This document shows positions 1-7,997 of a stretch of DNA of 64,000 bases, in pieces (the stretch's first letter is position 1; each line of letters starts with the position of its first letter). Under the pieces are notes generated by a model. It was not told the origin of the DNA and made no database searches. It saw nothing but the letters and a program-made list of their open reading frames with translations. The position numbers were made by a program, and so were the translations under genes. Source of the DNA: Rhodovulum sp. P5 (GTDB taxonomy: Bacteria > Pseudomonadota > Alphaproteobacteria > Rhodobacterales > Rhodobacteraceae); contig NZ_CP015039.1 of NCBI RefSeq assembly GCF_002079305.1, positions 496,001-560,000 on the forward strand, written 5' to 3'.

Positions 1-41
1 TAGGCTTGCCTAAGCAGGCTTAGCGGATCTAGCAGGACCAC

Positions 42-1016
42 ATGGAGATCTATCTTCCCATCGCCGACGTTGCCGTGAACGCCTTTACCCTGTTGGGGAT
101 TGGCGGGCTGGTGGGTGTCTTGTCCGGCATGTTCGGCGTCGGTGGCGGCTTCCTGATCACGCCAATGCTGTTCTTCATCGGCATTCCGCCGGCCGTGGCG
201 GTGGCGACCTCCGCCAACCAGATCGTCGCCTCGTCCTTTTCAGGCGTCCTTGCGCATTTCCGGCGCAGAACCGTCGATCTGAAGATGGGCACCGTGTTGC
301 TGCTGGGTGGTCTTGTCGGCGTCGCGGTGGGCGTGGTGATCTTCAACCAGCTTCGCCAGTTGGGACAGGTCGATCTGTTCGTGAAGCTCTGTTACGTCCT
401 GTTCCTCGGCGTGATCGGCACGATGATGTTCGTCGAAAGCCTGCAGGCCATCCGCCGTACCCGCAGCGGCCGCACGGCGCCGAAACGGCGGCACCGCAAA
501 TGGGTCAGCGTTCTGCCGTTCAAGACGAAGTTCCGCGTGTCGGGCCTCTATATCTCGGCGGTGCCGCCGCTGCTTGTGGGCGCGGCCGTCGGTATGCTGT
601 CGGCCATCATGGGCGTGGGCGGCGGCTTCATCATGGTGCCGGCGATGATCTACCTGCTGGGCATGCCGACCAAGGTCGTCGTGGGCACGTCGCTGTTCCA
701 GATCATCTTCGTCACCGCCTTCACCACCTTGCTGCATGCCACAACGAACTACACGGTCGACATGGGGCTTGCCCTGCTGCTGCTCGTCGGCGGCGTGATC
801 GGGGCACAGTTCGGCACCCGGATCGGTCTGAAGATGAAGGCAGAGCAGTTGCGAGTCCTTCTGGCAGCGCTCGTGATGGCCGTTTGTGGCAAGCTCGCGC
901 TGGACCTGCTTTTGAAACCGTCAGAGCTTTACACACTGACATCCGAACCCGGCGTGCAGCTTCTGAGCCATGATAGCCGTGCAATTCCGCCACGCGCCCA
1001 AGGAAACGATATGTGA
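42..1016 (+). CDS. Sulfite exporter TauE/SafE family permease (tandem copy A)
   Basis: A 324-residue polytopic inner-membrane protein of the TauE/SafE (DUF81) family, whose members export sulfite or organosulfur anions; the substrate here is not known. It shows the two family half-repeats, each opening with a glycine-rich motif: GMFGVGGGF near residue 29 and AIMGVGGGFIMVP near residue 189. A basic cytoplasmic loop (RRTRSGRTAPKRRHRK, about residues 138-153) separates them. The start begins MEIYLPIADV, which the next gene matches. Its stop lies about 50 nt upstream of the following paralogue, so the two genes and the Alph_Pro_TM gene behind them probably form one operon. The C-terminal tail of about 25 residues is not shared with the paralogue. 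Confidence 0.88.
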   Translation: MEIYLPIADVAVNAFTLLGIGGLVGVLSGMFGVGGGFLITPMLFFIGIPPAVAVATSANQIVASSFSGVLAHFRRRTVDLKMGTVLLLGGLVGVAVGVVIFNQLRQLGQVDLFVKLCYVLFLGVIGTMMFVESLQAIRRTRSGRTAPKRRHRKWVSVLPFKTKFRVSGLYISAVPPLLVGAAVGMLSAIMGVGGGFIMVPAMIYLLGMPTKVVVGTSLFQIIFVTAFTTLLHATTNYTVDMGLALLLLVGGVIGAQFGTRIGLKMKAEQLRVLLAALVMAVCGKLALDLLLKPSELYTLTSEPGVQLLSHDSRAIPPRAQGNDM

Positions 1017-1066
1017 GCCCGAGCGAGGCTTGCCAGACGGCAAAGGAACGCTTTAGAGATTCACAT

Positions 1067-1987
1067 ATGCAAATTTATCTACCCATCGCCGAAGTGTCCG
1101 TGAACGCCTTCCTCCTTCTGGGGCTCGGCGGGATGGTGGGTGTGCTTTCGGGCATGTTCGGCGTGGGTGGCGGGTTTCTGATGACCCCCCTGCTCTTCTT
1201 CATCGGCATTCCGCCCGCGGTGGCCGTCGCGACCGAGGCGAATCAGATCGTGGCGTCCTCCTTCTCCGGCGTTCTGGCGCATCTGAGGCGCAAGACGGTA
1301 GATCTGAAGATGGGAACGGTCTTGCTGGTCGGCGGCCTTTTCGGTGCCGCACTCGGCGTACTGATCTTCAATCAGCTTCGACAGATGGGCCAGGTCGATC
1401 TGTTGGTGAAGCTGTGTTACGTGCTGTTCCTCGGCATCATCGGTTCCTTGATGTTCGTCGAAAGCCTGAACGCAATCCGGCAAACGCGCAAAGGCAAGAG
1501 CGCCCCGAAACGGCGGCAGCGGACATGGATCAGCGCCCTTCCGTTCAAGATGAAGTTCCGGACATCGGGGCTTTATATCTCGGCCATTCCGCCGCTTCTG
1601 GTCGGCGCCGCCGTCGGTATTCTGGCCGCGATCATGGGGGTCGGCGGCGGCTTCATCATGGTTCCGGCCATGATCTATCTCCTTGGAATGCCGACAAAGG
1701 TGGTCGTGGGAACGTCCTTGTTCCAGATCATCTTCGTGACCGGTTTCACCACGTTGCTACATGCCACGACGAACTTTACTGTCGACATGGGGCTGGCGGT
1801 TCTGCTGCTGATCGGCGGGGTGGTCGGTGCGCAGATCGGCACCCGGATCGGCGCCAAGATGAAGGCTGAACAATTGCGAATTCTGCTGGCCGTTCTGGTT
1901 CTGGTCGTTTGTGCCAAGCTGGCGTTCGATCTCCTCCTCGAACCGTCGGAGCTTTACTCGCTGAGCACGCGGAAGGGGGGCCACTGA
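1067..1987 (+). CDS. Sulfite exporter TauE/SafE family permease (tandem copy B)
   Basis: A second TauE/SafE permease, about 306 residues, highly similar to the gene just upstream along its whole length (same GMFGVGGGF and AIMGVGGGF motifs, same basic central loop). A GTG at 1013 would give 18 extra residues, but aligning with the upstream copy (MEIYLPIADV against MQIYLPIAEV) makes the ATG at 1067 the likely start. Its TGA overlaps the ATG of the next gene (TGATG at 1985-1989), which indicates translational coupling. The pair looks like a tandem duplication; divided or heteromeric function is only a possibility. Confidence 0.86.
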   Translation: MQIYLPIAEVSVNAFLLLGLGGMVGVLSGMFGVGGGFLMTPLLFFIGIPPAVAVATEANQIVASSFSGVLAHLRRKTVDLKMGTVLLVGGLFGAALGVLIFNQLRQMGQVDLLVKLCYVLFLGIIGSLMFVESLNAIRQTRKGKSAPKRRQRTWISALPFKMKFRTSGLYISAIPPLLVGAAVGILAAIMGVGGGFIMVPAMIYLLGMPTKVVVGTSLFQIIFVTGFTTLLHATTNFTVDMGLAVLLLIGGVVGAQIGTRIGAKMKAEQLRILLAVLVLVVCAKLAFDLLLEPSELYSLSTRKGGH

Positions 1988-2745
1988 TGCTTTGGCGCGT
2001 CGTTCTTCTGTGTCTTCTCTGCGCAGGCGCGGTGCGGGCAGAGACGGTCGTCGCCGGGCTCAGCCAGACCAGCGTGTCCATCACCACCGATTTCGCAGGA
2101 TCCGAAATCCTGATCTTCGGCGCGGTCAAGCGCGAGGCCCCGTTGCCCGAAGACGGGCAGCTTGACGTGGTCATCACGGTGGCCGGGCCCGCAATGCCGG
2201 TGACCGTCCGGCAAAAGGATCGCCGGCTCGGGATCTGGATCAACACCGATTCGGTGCACATCGATGCCGCGCCCAGTTTCTATGCCGTGTCCTCGACCCG
2301 GCCGCTGGACGACATCATGTCCGACACCGAGGACCTGCGACATAAGGTATCCATCCCTCGGGCGATACGTGCCGTCGGCGCGACCGAAGAAGCCCCCCAT
2401 GCCGAGAGTTTCGTGGAAGCCCTAATCCGCATTCGCACCGCGAAAGGCCTGTACCAGATGCTGCCCGGTGCTGTCAGCCTCGACGAACAGACGTTGTTCC
2501 GCACCTCAATCGCACTGCCGGCGAACCTGACCGAGGGCGACTATACCACGCGGATCTACCTGGTGCGTAACGGCGAGGTCATCGACGCCTATGAGACGAC
2601 GCTGGCCGTGCAGAAGGTCGGGCTTGAACGCTGGACCTACACCTTGGCGCATCAACGGCCGCTGATCTATGGGCTGTTGTCGCTGACGATTGCGATCTTT
2701 GCCGGCTGGGGTGCGTCGGCGGTATTCCGTTTGATCAAGAACTGA
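1987..2745 (+). CDS. TIGR02186 / Alph_Pro_TM family membrane-anchored protein
   Basis: A protein of about 252 residues with an N-terminal signal sequence (MLWRVVLLCLLCAGAVRA, cut before ETVV), a long periplasmic part, and one C-terminal membrane segment (about residues 223-245) followed by a short basic tail. The architecture and the start of the mature region match the alphaproteobacterial Alph_Pro_TM family, which to my knowledge has no assigned function and commonly lies beside TauE/SafE permeases. The ATG overlaps the stop of the upstream permease, so the three genes are probably one operon, and this protein may be a periplasmic partner of the exporters (inference from position). Confidence 0.8.
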   Translation: MLWRVVLLCLLCAGAVRAETVVAGLSQTSVSITTDFAGSEILIFGAVKREAPLPEDGQLDVVITVAGPAMPVTVRQKDRRLGIWINTDSVHIDAAPSFYAVSSTRPLDDIMSDTEDLRHKVSIPRAIRAVGATEEAPHAESFVEALIRIRTAKGLYQMLPGAVSLDEQTLFRTSIALPANLTEGDYTTRIYLVRNGEVIDAYETTLAVQKVGLERWTYTLAHQRPLIYGLLSLTIAIFAGWGASAVFRLIKN

Positions 2746-2751
2746 CGCCGG

Positions 2752-4284
2752 TCAGGCGCCGGGGTCTTCGGACGTCAGGGTCAGGGGCGCAACCGGAACC
2801 AGCAGATCGTCCGTGGACAGCGGCGTTGTCGGCTTGGCCAGCCTGTAGCGCGTAACCCAGATCAGGCGATGCTCCGCCCTTGTGATCGCCACATAGGCAA
2901 GCCGTTTCCAAAGGGGCTGCCCGGCCTCCGTCCGCCCCATCCGGGCCGCAGCGTAAAGATCGGGGGCAAAGACCTGCACGGCCTCCCACTGGCTGCCCTG
3001 CGCCTTGTGAATGGTCACCGCCGCCCCATGCAGGAAAGCGGCCCCCATCGTGGCGGCATAGGGGATGAAGGGTTCTTCCTCCTCCGGCAACTCGATCTTC
3101 ACGATGGAGGCCGCCGAAAGCTCCGGTTCCGGGGCACCGATCACGTGCAGGCGGGAAAAGCCCGGCCTGCGCCCCGGCCCCTTGTAGATCACCTGCGCGC
3201 CCTTGATCAGCCCGCGGGCCTCCAGATCGAGGCGTTTGTTGCGATGCTTCAGCGGCAGTTCGATTCCGTCACAGATCAGCGGTTCACCGGGCAGCAAGGC
3301 ATCTTCCGGGGCACCATGCACGCGGCGAAAGGCGTGGATCAGCCGGATGCGCGTTGCATTGCGCCAGACCAGCACCGGGGAGCGCGCCATCAAATCCGAA
3401 TCGACGCGCGGAGACACCACGACGCGGCCGTCCCGGGCGGCGATCCGCTCCACCATCTCCTCGAAGTCCTCGAAGCTCAGGTCCGACTCCCCCAGCGCAT
3501 GGGCCAGATCGAGAATCGGGTTGTCGTCGGCCTGCCGGTGCACACGGCGCAGCGTGATATTGCGACCCTCCGGCAGCGTGTCGAACACCATCTGGCCGGA
3601 CTGGTTGACCGGCGCAAGCTGGGCCGGATCACCGAAGAGGACAAGGGTCGGGAAAAGCTCCTTGAGGTCTTCGAATTGCCGGTCGTCCAGCATCGACGCC
3701 TCATCGACAAACCCGATATCCAATGGGTCTTCGCGGCGCTTCCAGCCCTTGATGAAATCGCTGCCCTTCAGACCAGCCGCGGCAAGCGCACCGGGAACGG
3801 AACTGTGCGTCCGATAAAACGCCAGGGCCCGGTCAAGCGCGGCATCGGTCAGGCCCTCGATCTCGGGCCGGTCGCCCTCTCCCGTCAGCCAGGCAGCGAT
3901 CTTTTCGTATTCCGGGTCGTAGACGGGGGTATAGATGATCCTGTGGATCGTGGTGGCCGGTACCCCCCTTTGGCGCAGGACCGAGGCCGCCTTGTTGGTC
4001 GGGGCCAGCACGGCCAGCGTGCGGCGGTCCTTGCGGCGCCGGCCCTCGTATTCGCCCGAGATGGTCTGAACGCCCGACTCGGCAAGTGCCGTGACAAGCC
4101 CGGCCAGCAGCATCGTCTTGCCCGATCCCGCCTTGCCGGTCACCGCCAGAAGCCCCCCCTGCCCGTCGGCCCGCGGCGTCAGCCGCGCGTTGTCCAGATC
4201 GACGCCCACACCGCGCAGCAGATCGGCCACACGGTCATGAGCTTCGGCCTGGTCTTCGGAAAGGGTCAGGGCGGGCACGCGCAT
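2752..4284 (-). CDS. ATP-dependent RecD-like DNA helicase (superfamily 1)
   Basis: A 510-residue SF1B-type helicase. Visible motifs in order are Walker A GKAGSGKT (residues 50-57), the LAPTNKAA motif Ia region, a Walker B segment FVDEASM, motif III GDPAQLAPV, motif V TIHKAQGSQW and motif VI AYVAITRAEHRL. The arrangement matches short RecD2/UvrD_C_2-type helicases, not full RecD of RecBCD, and no N-terminal RecD domain is present. It ends 6 nt from the convergent Alph_Pro_TM gene. Upstream on the same strand lies luxI, 42 nt away. A role in DNA repair or replication-fork processing follows from the family; nothing here specifies the substrate. Confidence 0.85.
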   Translation of the reverse strand: MRVPALTLSEDQAEAHDRVADLLRGVGVDLDNARLTPRADGQGGLLAVTGKAGSGKTMLLAGLVTALAESGVQTISGEYEGRRRKDRRTLAVLAPTNKAASVLRQRGVPATTIHRIIYTPVYDPEYEKIAAWLTGEGDRPEIEGLTDAALDRALAFYRTHSSVPGALAAAGLKGSDFIKGWKRREDPLDIGFVDEASMLDDRQFEDLKELFPTLVLFGDPAQLAPVNQSGQMVFDTLPEGRNITLRRVHRQADDNPILDLAHALGESDLSFEDFEEMVERIAARDGRVVVSPRVDSDLMARSPVLVWRNATRIRLIHAFRRVHGAPEDALLPGEPLICDGIELPLKHRNKRLDLEARGLIKGAQVIYKGPGRRPGFSRLHVIGAPEPELSAASIVKIELPEEEEPFIPYAATMGAAFLHGAAVTIHKAQGSQWEAVQVFAPDLYAAARMGRTEAGQPLWKRLAYVAITRAEHRLIWVTRYRLAKPTTPLSTDDLLVPVAPLTLTSEDPGA

Positions 4285-4326
4285 GGGGCGGAGCCTACAG
4301 GCCCCATCCCTTGCGCGCCAGCGGGA

Positions 4327-4968
4327 TCAGGCCACCTCGGGCAGGCGCTTCAAAGACGGTGTGAACCCGAACGAGTCATTGAACCAGGCCGTCGAGGTTT
4401 CGCGCGTGATCCCCAGCCGTTTCAAGGTCTTGGGGATGAAGGTCTCGTTCATCTCCCACAGACCGACGCCGATCCACTGCTTGCCTTCGCCACCCGCGCC
4501 GATGACCTCCGGCGCCATGTCGAGCATCCGGTAGATGCGCACCATGCGGTTGTCGAACACACCGACGAAATGCTCGACGGCAAAATTGACCATCAGTTCG
4601 GCCCCGCCCAGCACCAGCGCAGCGGTCACTTCGCGACCCGCATCGGGCGCCAGGCAGAAGCGGGTGCATTCCCAGATCAGCGGGCTTTCGATGCGAACGC
4701 CGTCGGTGAGGTGCAGGAAATGCTCGTTAACCATGGTGCGGCCGGTGGTCGGCAGGAACCGCATCGAACCGCCATGGGTGCCGTCGGGACGTTCCCAGAT
4801 CACGTAAAGCGGGTTCAGATCGTCGTACTGATCGTGCTCCTCGCCGTTTTCATCCACGTTCACGTCCCAGCCCAGACGCTCCTTGAACTGGATCGCACGG
4901 TCGCGGAACATCGTGTCGCGCAGAAGCGGGAACTTGTGCAGGTCGGCGCCATAGATGTAGCGAAGCAT
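4327..4968 (-). CDS. luxI: Acyl-homoserine-lactone synthase (LuxI family)
   Basis: Makes N-acyl-homoserine lactone signal from S-adenosylmethionine and acyl-ACP. From the ATG at 4968 the protein has 213 residues and carries the LuxI signature residues at their classical positions: R24, F28, W34, E44, D46, D49 and R70, followed by an ECTRF segment. An in-frame start at 5019 would add 17 residues lacking family similarity. An AAGGG lies about 9 nt before the chosen ATG. The partner luxR is directly upstream on the same strand, separated by 131 nt containing two dyads that may be regulatory. The acyl chain length cannot be read from the sequence. Confidence 0.93.
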   Translation of the reverse strand: MLRYIYGADLHKFPLLRDTMFRDRAIQFKERLGWDVNVDENGEEHDQYDDLNPLYVIWERPDGTHGGSMRFLPTTGRTMVNEHFLHLTDGVRIESPLIWECTRFCLAPDAGREVTAALVLGGAELMVNFAVEHFVGVFDNRMVRIYRMLDMAPEVIGAGGEGKQWIGVGLWEMNETFIPKTLKRLGITRETSTAWFNDSFGFTPSLKRLPEVA

Positions 4969-5018
4969 GTCGGAAGGCCCTTTTACCAGTCGGTGATGGG
5001 GAAAACCTACCGAACGCA

Positions 5019-5083
5019 CGGTTTCGAACCGGCAAAGCGACCGCGCGCCACCGTCAGGGGAATATCAACGAATTCCAATCGTT
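5019..5083 (-). promoter_or_regulatory. Two dyad elements between luxR and luxI
   Basis: The 131-nt gap between luxR and luxI holds a perfect palindrome with a 3-nt centre, CGGTT-TCG-AACCG, at 5019-5031, and a 17-bp dyad, AACGA-N7-TCGTT, at 5067-5083. The second has the size of a short lux box and the first could form a small RNA hairpin. They are candidates for LuxR binding or for attenuation ahead of luxI. This is inference from symmetry alone. Confidence 0.35.
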
Positions 5084-5099
5084 GCCGGGCGGTTAATGC

Positions 5100-5828
5100 C
5101 TAGACAGCGATCAGGCCGGAACTCAGCGCACGGGCCACAGCATGGGTTGTGTTGAGTGCCCCAAGCTTGTGGCGCGCGGCCTCGATATAGACGCGCAGGG
5201 TATGTTCCGAGATCGAAAGCTCTTGCGCCGCCTGGGCCCGGCTCATCCCCTGTGCCAGCAACGTCATCGCGCTGACCTCTCTCGGGGACAGGGCCGTCGT
5301 GGGGGCCGGGGTGTCGCCCTGTTCGAACTCCAGTGCCTTTCTGTTGAAGTCATGCGCGATCAGGATCAGGTCGCGCATGTTGGCTTTCACGAAGGTTTCC
5401 CATTCTTCGTCACTGCAACTGTCACTGACCGTGAAGACCGCAAACTGGGCCGACGGGCCATGCACCGGAATCGAGTACCCTTGGTTTCCGACCCCGTGGG
5501 CGATGGCATCCGTCAGGAAATCACGCGCCGCCTTGCTGGACCAGTCGAGTTGCTTCCAGTTCACAGGGTGGAAGCGATGCAGGCAGCCTGACACGACCGG
5601 GTCGACCCGCACATAGCCGCGTTCGAGATACCGGTCGACCCATTCGGTGCTGTAGGTTCCCGCGCCGTACTGGTCGCCGACGCTGCTGACCCAGTGATAC
5701 ACCACATGGAGCACGCCATAGTAATCGCGCAACTCTTCGGTCGCCCGATAGAGATGTTCAAGCGTCGTTGCCCGCTGCAGCCGGTCCAGAAACGAGTCTA
5801 AGTCGCCGTCCATTACCCGTATTTGCAT
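5100..5828 (-). CDS. luxR: LuxR-family quorum-sensing transcriptional regulator
   Basis: About 242 residues with an N-terminal autoinducer-binding domain and a C-terminal LuxR/FixJ-type helix-turn-helix. Typical ligand-pocket residues are visible in the STEWVDRYLERGYVRVDP stretch (W, Y and the DP pair). The DNA-binding domain starts at LSPREVSAMTLLAQG and contains the ISEHTLRVYIEAARHKLGALN recognition region. ATG codons exist at 5828 and 5813, and a TTG at 5837; none has a convincing Shine-Dalgarno, so the start is uncertain by a few residues. Its start overlaps the preceding small gene out of frame, which suggests coupled translation. It is presumably the receptor for the signal made by the adjacent LuxI. 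Confidence 0.9.
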   Translation of the reverse strand: MQIRVMDGDLDSFLDRLQRATTLEHLYRATEELRDYYGVLHVVYHWVSSVGDQYGAGTYSTEWVDRYLERGYVRVDPVVSGCLHRFHPVNWKQLDWSSKAARDFLTDAIAHGVGNQGYSIPVHGPSAQFAVFTVSDSCSDEEWETFVKANMRDLILIAHDFNRKALEFEQGDTPAPTTALSPREVSAMTLLAQGMSRAQAAQELSISEHTLRVYIEAARHKLGALNTTHAVARALSSGLIAV

Positions 5829-6018
5829 TGTCTGCAACCGCTTTCAATGGCGCGCCAACAGCGAGTCTTGTCTGCAACGAATGTGCTTCGATCGAGGAGA
5901 TCTCCACAGCGGCCAAGGCCTGACATGTCGACAACTCCTCTGCCAGGGCGCCCATGCCATTCTTGCGCGCGTAGTTCTTGAGATCTCCAAGAATGTCGAT
6001 GAGCCATTCGTGCTTCAT
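5758..6018 (-). CDS. Small conserved-looking protein overlapping luxR
   Basis: 86 residues beginning MKHEWLIDILGDLKNYARKN. It has a strong Shine-Dalgarno (GGGAAGGA, about 6 nt before the ATG), a predicted mostly helical N-terminal half, and a less ordered arginine/alanine-rich tail. Its last 55-70 nt overlap the start of luxR in another frame. I know no function for it. The good ribosome-binding site, the coding-like first 50 residues and its place as first gene of the luxR-luxI group support a real gene. The C-terminal part lies in the overlap and may be constrained by luxR instead. Confidence 0.68.
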   Translation of the reverse strand: MKHEWLIDILGDLKNYARKNGMGALAEELSTCQALAAVEISSIEAHSLQTRLAVGAPLKAVADNANTGNGRRLRLVSGPAAAGNDA

Positions 6019-6100
6019 GACCTATCCTTCCCGTTGGTTAACGAAGGGTTAAGATAAGTCTATCACAGCGCGACTTCGCAAAATATTCGCCGATTTGGGG

Positions 6101-6121
6101 TCCCCTAAAATGGTGAGGGGA
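6101..6121. promoter_or_regulatory. 21-bp inverted repeat upstream of the luxR operon (lux-box-like)
   Basis: TCCCCT-N9-AGGGGA forms a perfect 6-bp-arm dyad 83 nt upstream of the small gene that leads the luxR group. The length and symmetry are right for a LuxR dimer site, and an additional overlapping GGGG-T-CCCC sits at 6097-6105. The same stretch could also serve the neighbouring ccr side of the intergenic region (ccr ends at 6262). Binding by this LuxR is inference. Confidence 0.4.
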
Positions 6122-6261
6122 TGACATTCTATCGGCTTGAAAATGCGCAATCGCGATGGTTTGCCTTGGACTTACGCGTCCAAACATAGGCAAACAAACG
6201 AAACAGCATGGCCGAATCGATGATTCGGACCATACTGCCGTTACCGGAAGATTACCAGACC

Positions 6262-7554
6262 TCAGTTGGACGGGCTAGCTTCCAGAATATCTTCGAAGGT
6301 GCGCAGCCCCGTACGCGGCGCCTGAACCAGAACCGCCATGTTGCCCGGCTTGTGCTCGTTGCGCAGCATCTTCAGATGCGCCTGCGGAATCTCTGCCCAC
6401 GGGAAGACCTCGGACATGCACGGGTCAAGCCGACGCTGGCACATCAGCCGGTTGGCGGCCGCGGCCTGTTTCAGATGCGCAAAGTGGCTGCCCTGGATGC
6501 GCTTCTGGTGCATCCAGACATAGCGCGCGTCCATCGTCAGGTTGAACCCGGACGTCCCCGCGCAGATCACTACCATGCCGCCGCGTTTCACGACGAAGGT
6601 CGACACCGGGAAGGTCGCCTCGCCCGGATGCTCGAACACCATGTCGACATTGTTGCCCTTGCCGGTGATGTCCCAGATGGCCTTGCCGAACTTGCGGGCC
6701 TCTCCGAACCATTCCTTGTATTCAGGCGTGTTGACCTTGGGCAGTTGCCCCCAGCATTTGAAGTCTTTCCGGTTGATGACGCCCTTGGCGCCCAGATCCA
6801 TGACGAAGTCGCGTTTGGATTCGTCCGAGATCACGCCGATGGCATTGGCCCCTGCGGTGTTGATCAACTGGATCGCGAAGGAGCCGAGGCCGCCGGAGGC
6901 GCCCCAGACCAGAACGTTCTGGCCCGGCTTCAACTCATGCGGATGGTGGCCGAAGAGCATCCGATAGGCGGTGGCCAGCGTCAGCGTATAGCAGGCCGAT
7001 TCCTCCCACGTCAGATGCTTGGGCCGCGGCAAAAGCTGCTGTGCCTGCACCCGGGTGAACTGCGCGAACGACCCATCCGGCGTTTCATATCCCCAGATCC
7101 GCTGACTGGGCGAGAACATCGGGTCGCCGCCATTGCATTCCTCGTCGTCGCCATCGTCCTGGTTACAGTGGATGACGACCTCGTCGCCCACCTTCCAGTT
7201 CTTCACCGCCGAGCCGACCGCCCAGATGATCCCGGACGCATCCGAGCCGGCGATGTGATAGGGCGCCCCGTGGCCGTCGAAGGGCGACACCGGAATCCCG
7301 AGCCCGGCCCAGATGCCGTTATAGTTCACGCCCGCGGCCATCACGAGAACCAGAACCTCGTGACTGTCGATAGCCGGCGTCTCGACGACCTCGACCTGGA
7401 ACGACTTGTCCGGCTCGCCGTGACGCTCTCGCCGGATCGCCCACGCATACATCTTGGGCGGAACAAAGCCGAGCGGCGGCATCTCGCCGACTTCGTAGAG
7501 CTCCTTCTCCGGTGCTTCGTAGGGCGCGATCGACGGGTTGGTGTCGAGTGCCAT
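6262..7554 (-). CDS. ccr: Crotonyl-CoA carboxylase/reductase
   Basis: Catalyses NADPH-dependent reductive carboxylation of crotonyl-CoA to ethylmalonyl-CoA, the committed step of the ethylmalonyl-CoA pathway for acetyl-CoA assimilation. The 430-residue product matches the Rhodobacter enzyme closely along its length, including the N-terminus MALDTNP, EMPPLGFVPPKMYAWAIRRE, the HCNQDDGDDEECNGGDPMF segment, the cofactor-binding VWGASGGLGSFAIQL and the C-terminal NMAVLVQAPRTGLRTF. An in-frame ATG at 7566 is possible, but GGAGG sits 5 nt before the ATG at 7554. It is transcribed away from ecm; between them lies a VPLPA-CTERM gene. Its promoter region shares a 15-bp element with mcl2. Confidence 0.96.
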   Translation of the reverse strand: MALDTNPSIAPYEAPEKELYEVGEMPPLGFVPPKMYAWAIRRERHGEPDKSFQVEVVETPAIDSHEVLVLVMAAGVNYNGIWAGLGIPVSPFDGHGAPYHIAGSDASGIIWAVGSAVKNWKVGDEVVIHCNQDDGDDEECNGGDPMFSPSQRIWGYETPDGSFAQFTRVQAQQLLPRPKHLTWEESACYTLTLATAYRMLFGHHPHELKPGQNVLVWGASGGLGSFAIQLINTAGANAIGVISDESKRDFVMDLGAKGVINRKDFKCWGQLPKVNTPEYKEWFGEARKFGKAIWDITGKGNNVDMVFEHPGEATFPVSTFVVKRGGMVVICAGTSGFNLTMDARYVWMHQKRIQGSHFAHLKQAAAANRLMCQRRLDPCMSEVFPWAEIPQAHLKMLRNEHKPGNMAVLVQAPRTGLRTFEDILEASPSN

Positions 7555-7582
7555 CAGGGCCTCCATCCTCGGTCATGACATT

Positions 7583-7645
7583 TGCCGCAACGCAGAATCG
7601 CACGGCATTTCCCGGTGAAATAGAAGCCAACGCGCAACTTTGCAA
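7583..7645 (-). promoter_or_regulatory. Candidate operator region of ccr (TTGC/GCAA elements)
   Basis: Upstream of ccr lie TGCCGCAACGCAGAA (7583-7597), which recurs exactly at 19801-19815 upstream of mcl2, and AACTTTGCAA (7636-7645), which resembles the AACTTTGCAAA core described for RamB-type regulators of acetate metabolism. On the ccr strand the latter reads as TTGCAAAG followed by TTGCGCG, two TTGC half-sites 8 bp apart. An ScfR/RamB/PccR-like regulator is a reasonable candidate; no such gene is in the window. Confidence 0.5.
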
Positions 7646-7997
7646 TGCCGAACGGGGGTTGGTGGGTAATTTTATGTCCCAGAACCCGCCGTCCGCGCCG
7701 CACCGCAGCGTCAGAACCTGCTGCCCGGCTGCAACTTCTCGACCTGTCCGTTCGACGCGCCTGGGATCAAGGCAGCACCGCAATGCCCCCCCGGAGTGTC
7801 CAGCGCAGCGGCCGTGCGGGCATTACGGTGCACGCGCATGCGGCCTTCTGTGGTCAATCATAGAGAGGCTATGAGGCCTTGAGGCGAACACGGGTCACCG
7901 CTCTGACCGCCGGTATTGTGCTTGACCGGAACAAGCTCACTAAGCTTTAAATTGAATTACTAGAGCTACAAACATCTGCATTTGATGGGGAGGTAGA
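7646..7997. other. Intergenic region between ccr and a VPLPA-CTERM gene
   Basis: Divergent spacer without a convincing gene. Open frames here lack codon bias and ribosome-binding sites. It holds a short dyad CATAG-N5-CTATG at 7859-7873 and, nearer 7998, a promoter-like pair listed separately. Nothing else recognisable is seen. Confidence 0.5.
7922..7951 (+). promoter_or_regulatory. Possible sigma-70 promoter for the VPLPA-CTERM gene
   Basis: TTGACC (7922-7927), an 18-nt spacer and TTTAAA (7946-7951) resemble -35 and -10 boxes in an AT-richer stretch upstream of the gene at 7998. A strong Shine-Dalgarno, GGGGAGG, precedes the gene's ATG. Confidence 0.4.

Noticed and set aside
2869..5103. 744-codon plus-strand open frame
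   Set aside because: It runs antisense through the RecD-like helicase and luxI; its predicted product is low-complexity Arg/Gly/His-rich, as expected of high-GC antisense frames.
7512..7874. 120-codon plus-strand frame upstream of the first VPLPA-CTERM gene
   Set aside because: It begins opposite the ccr start, lacks a ribosome-binding site and has no coding-like codon bias.
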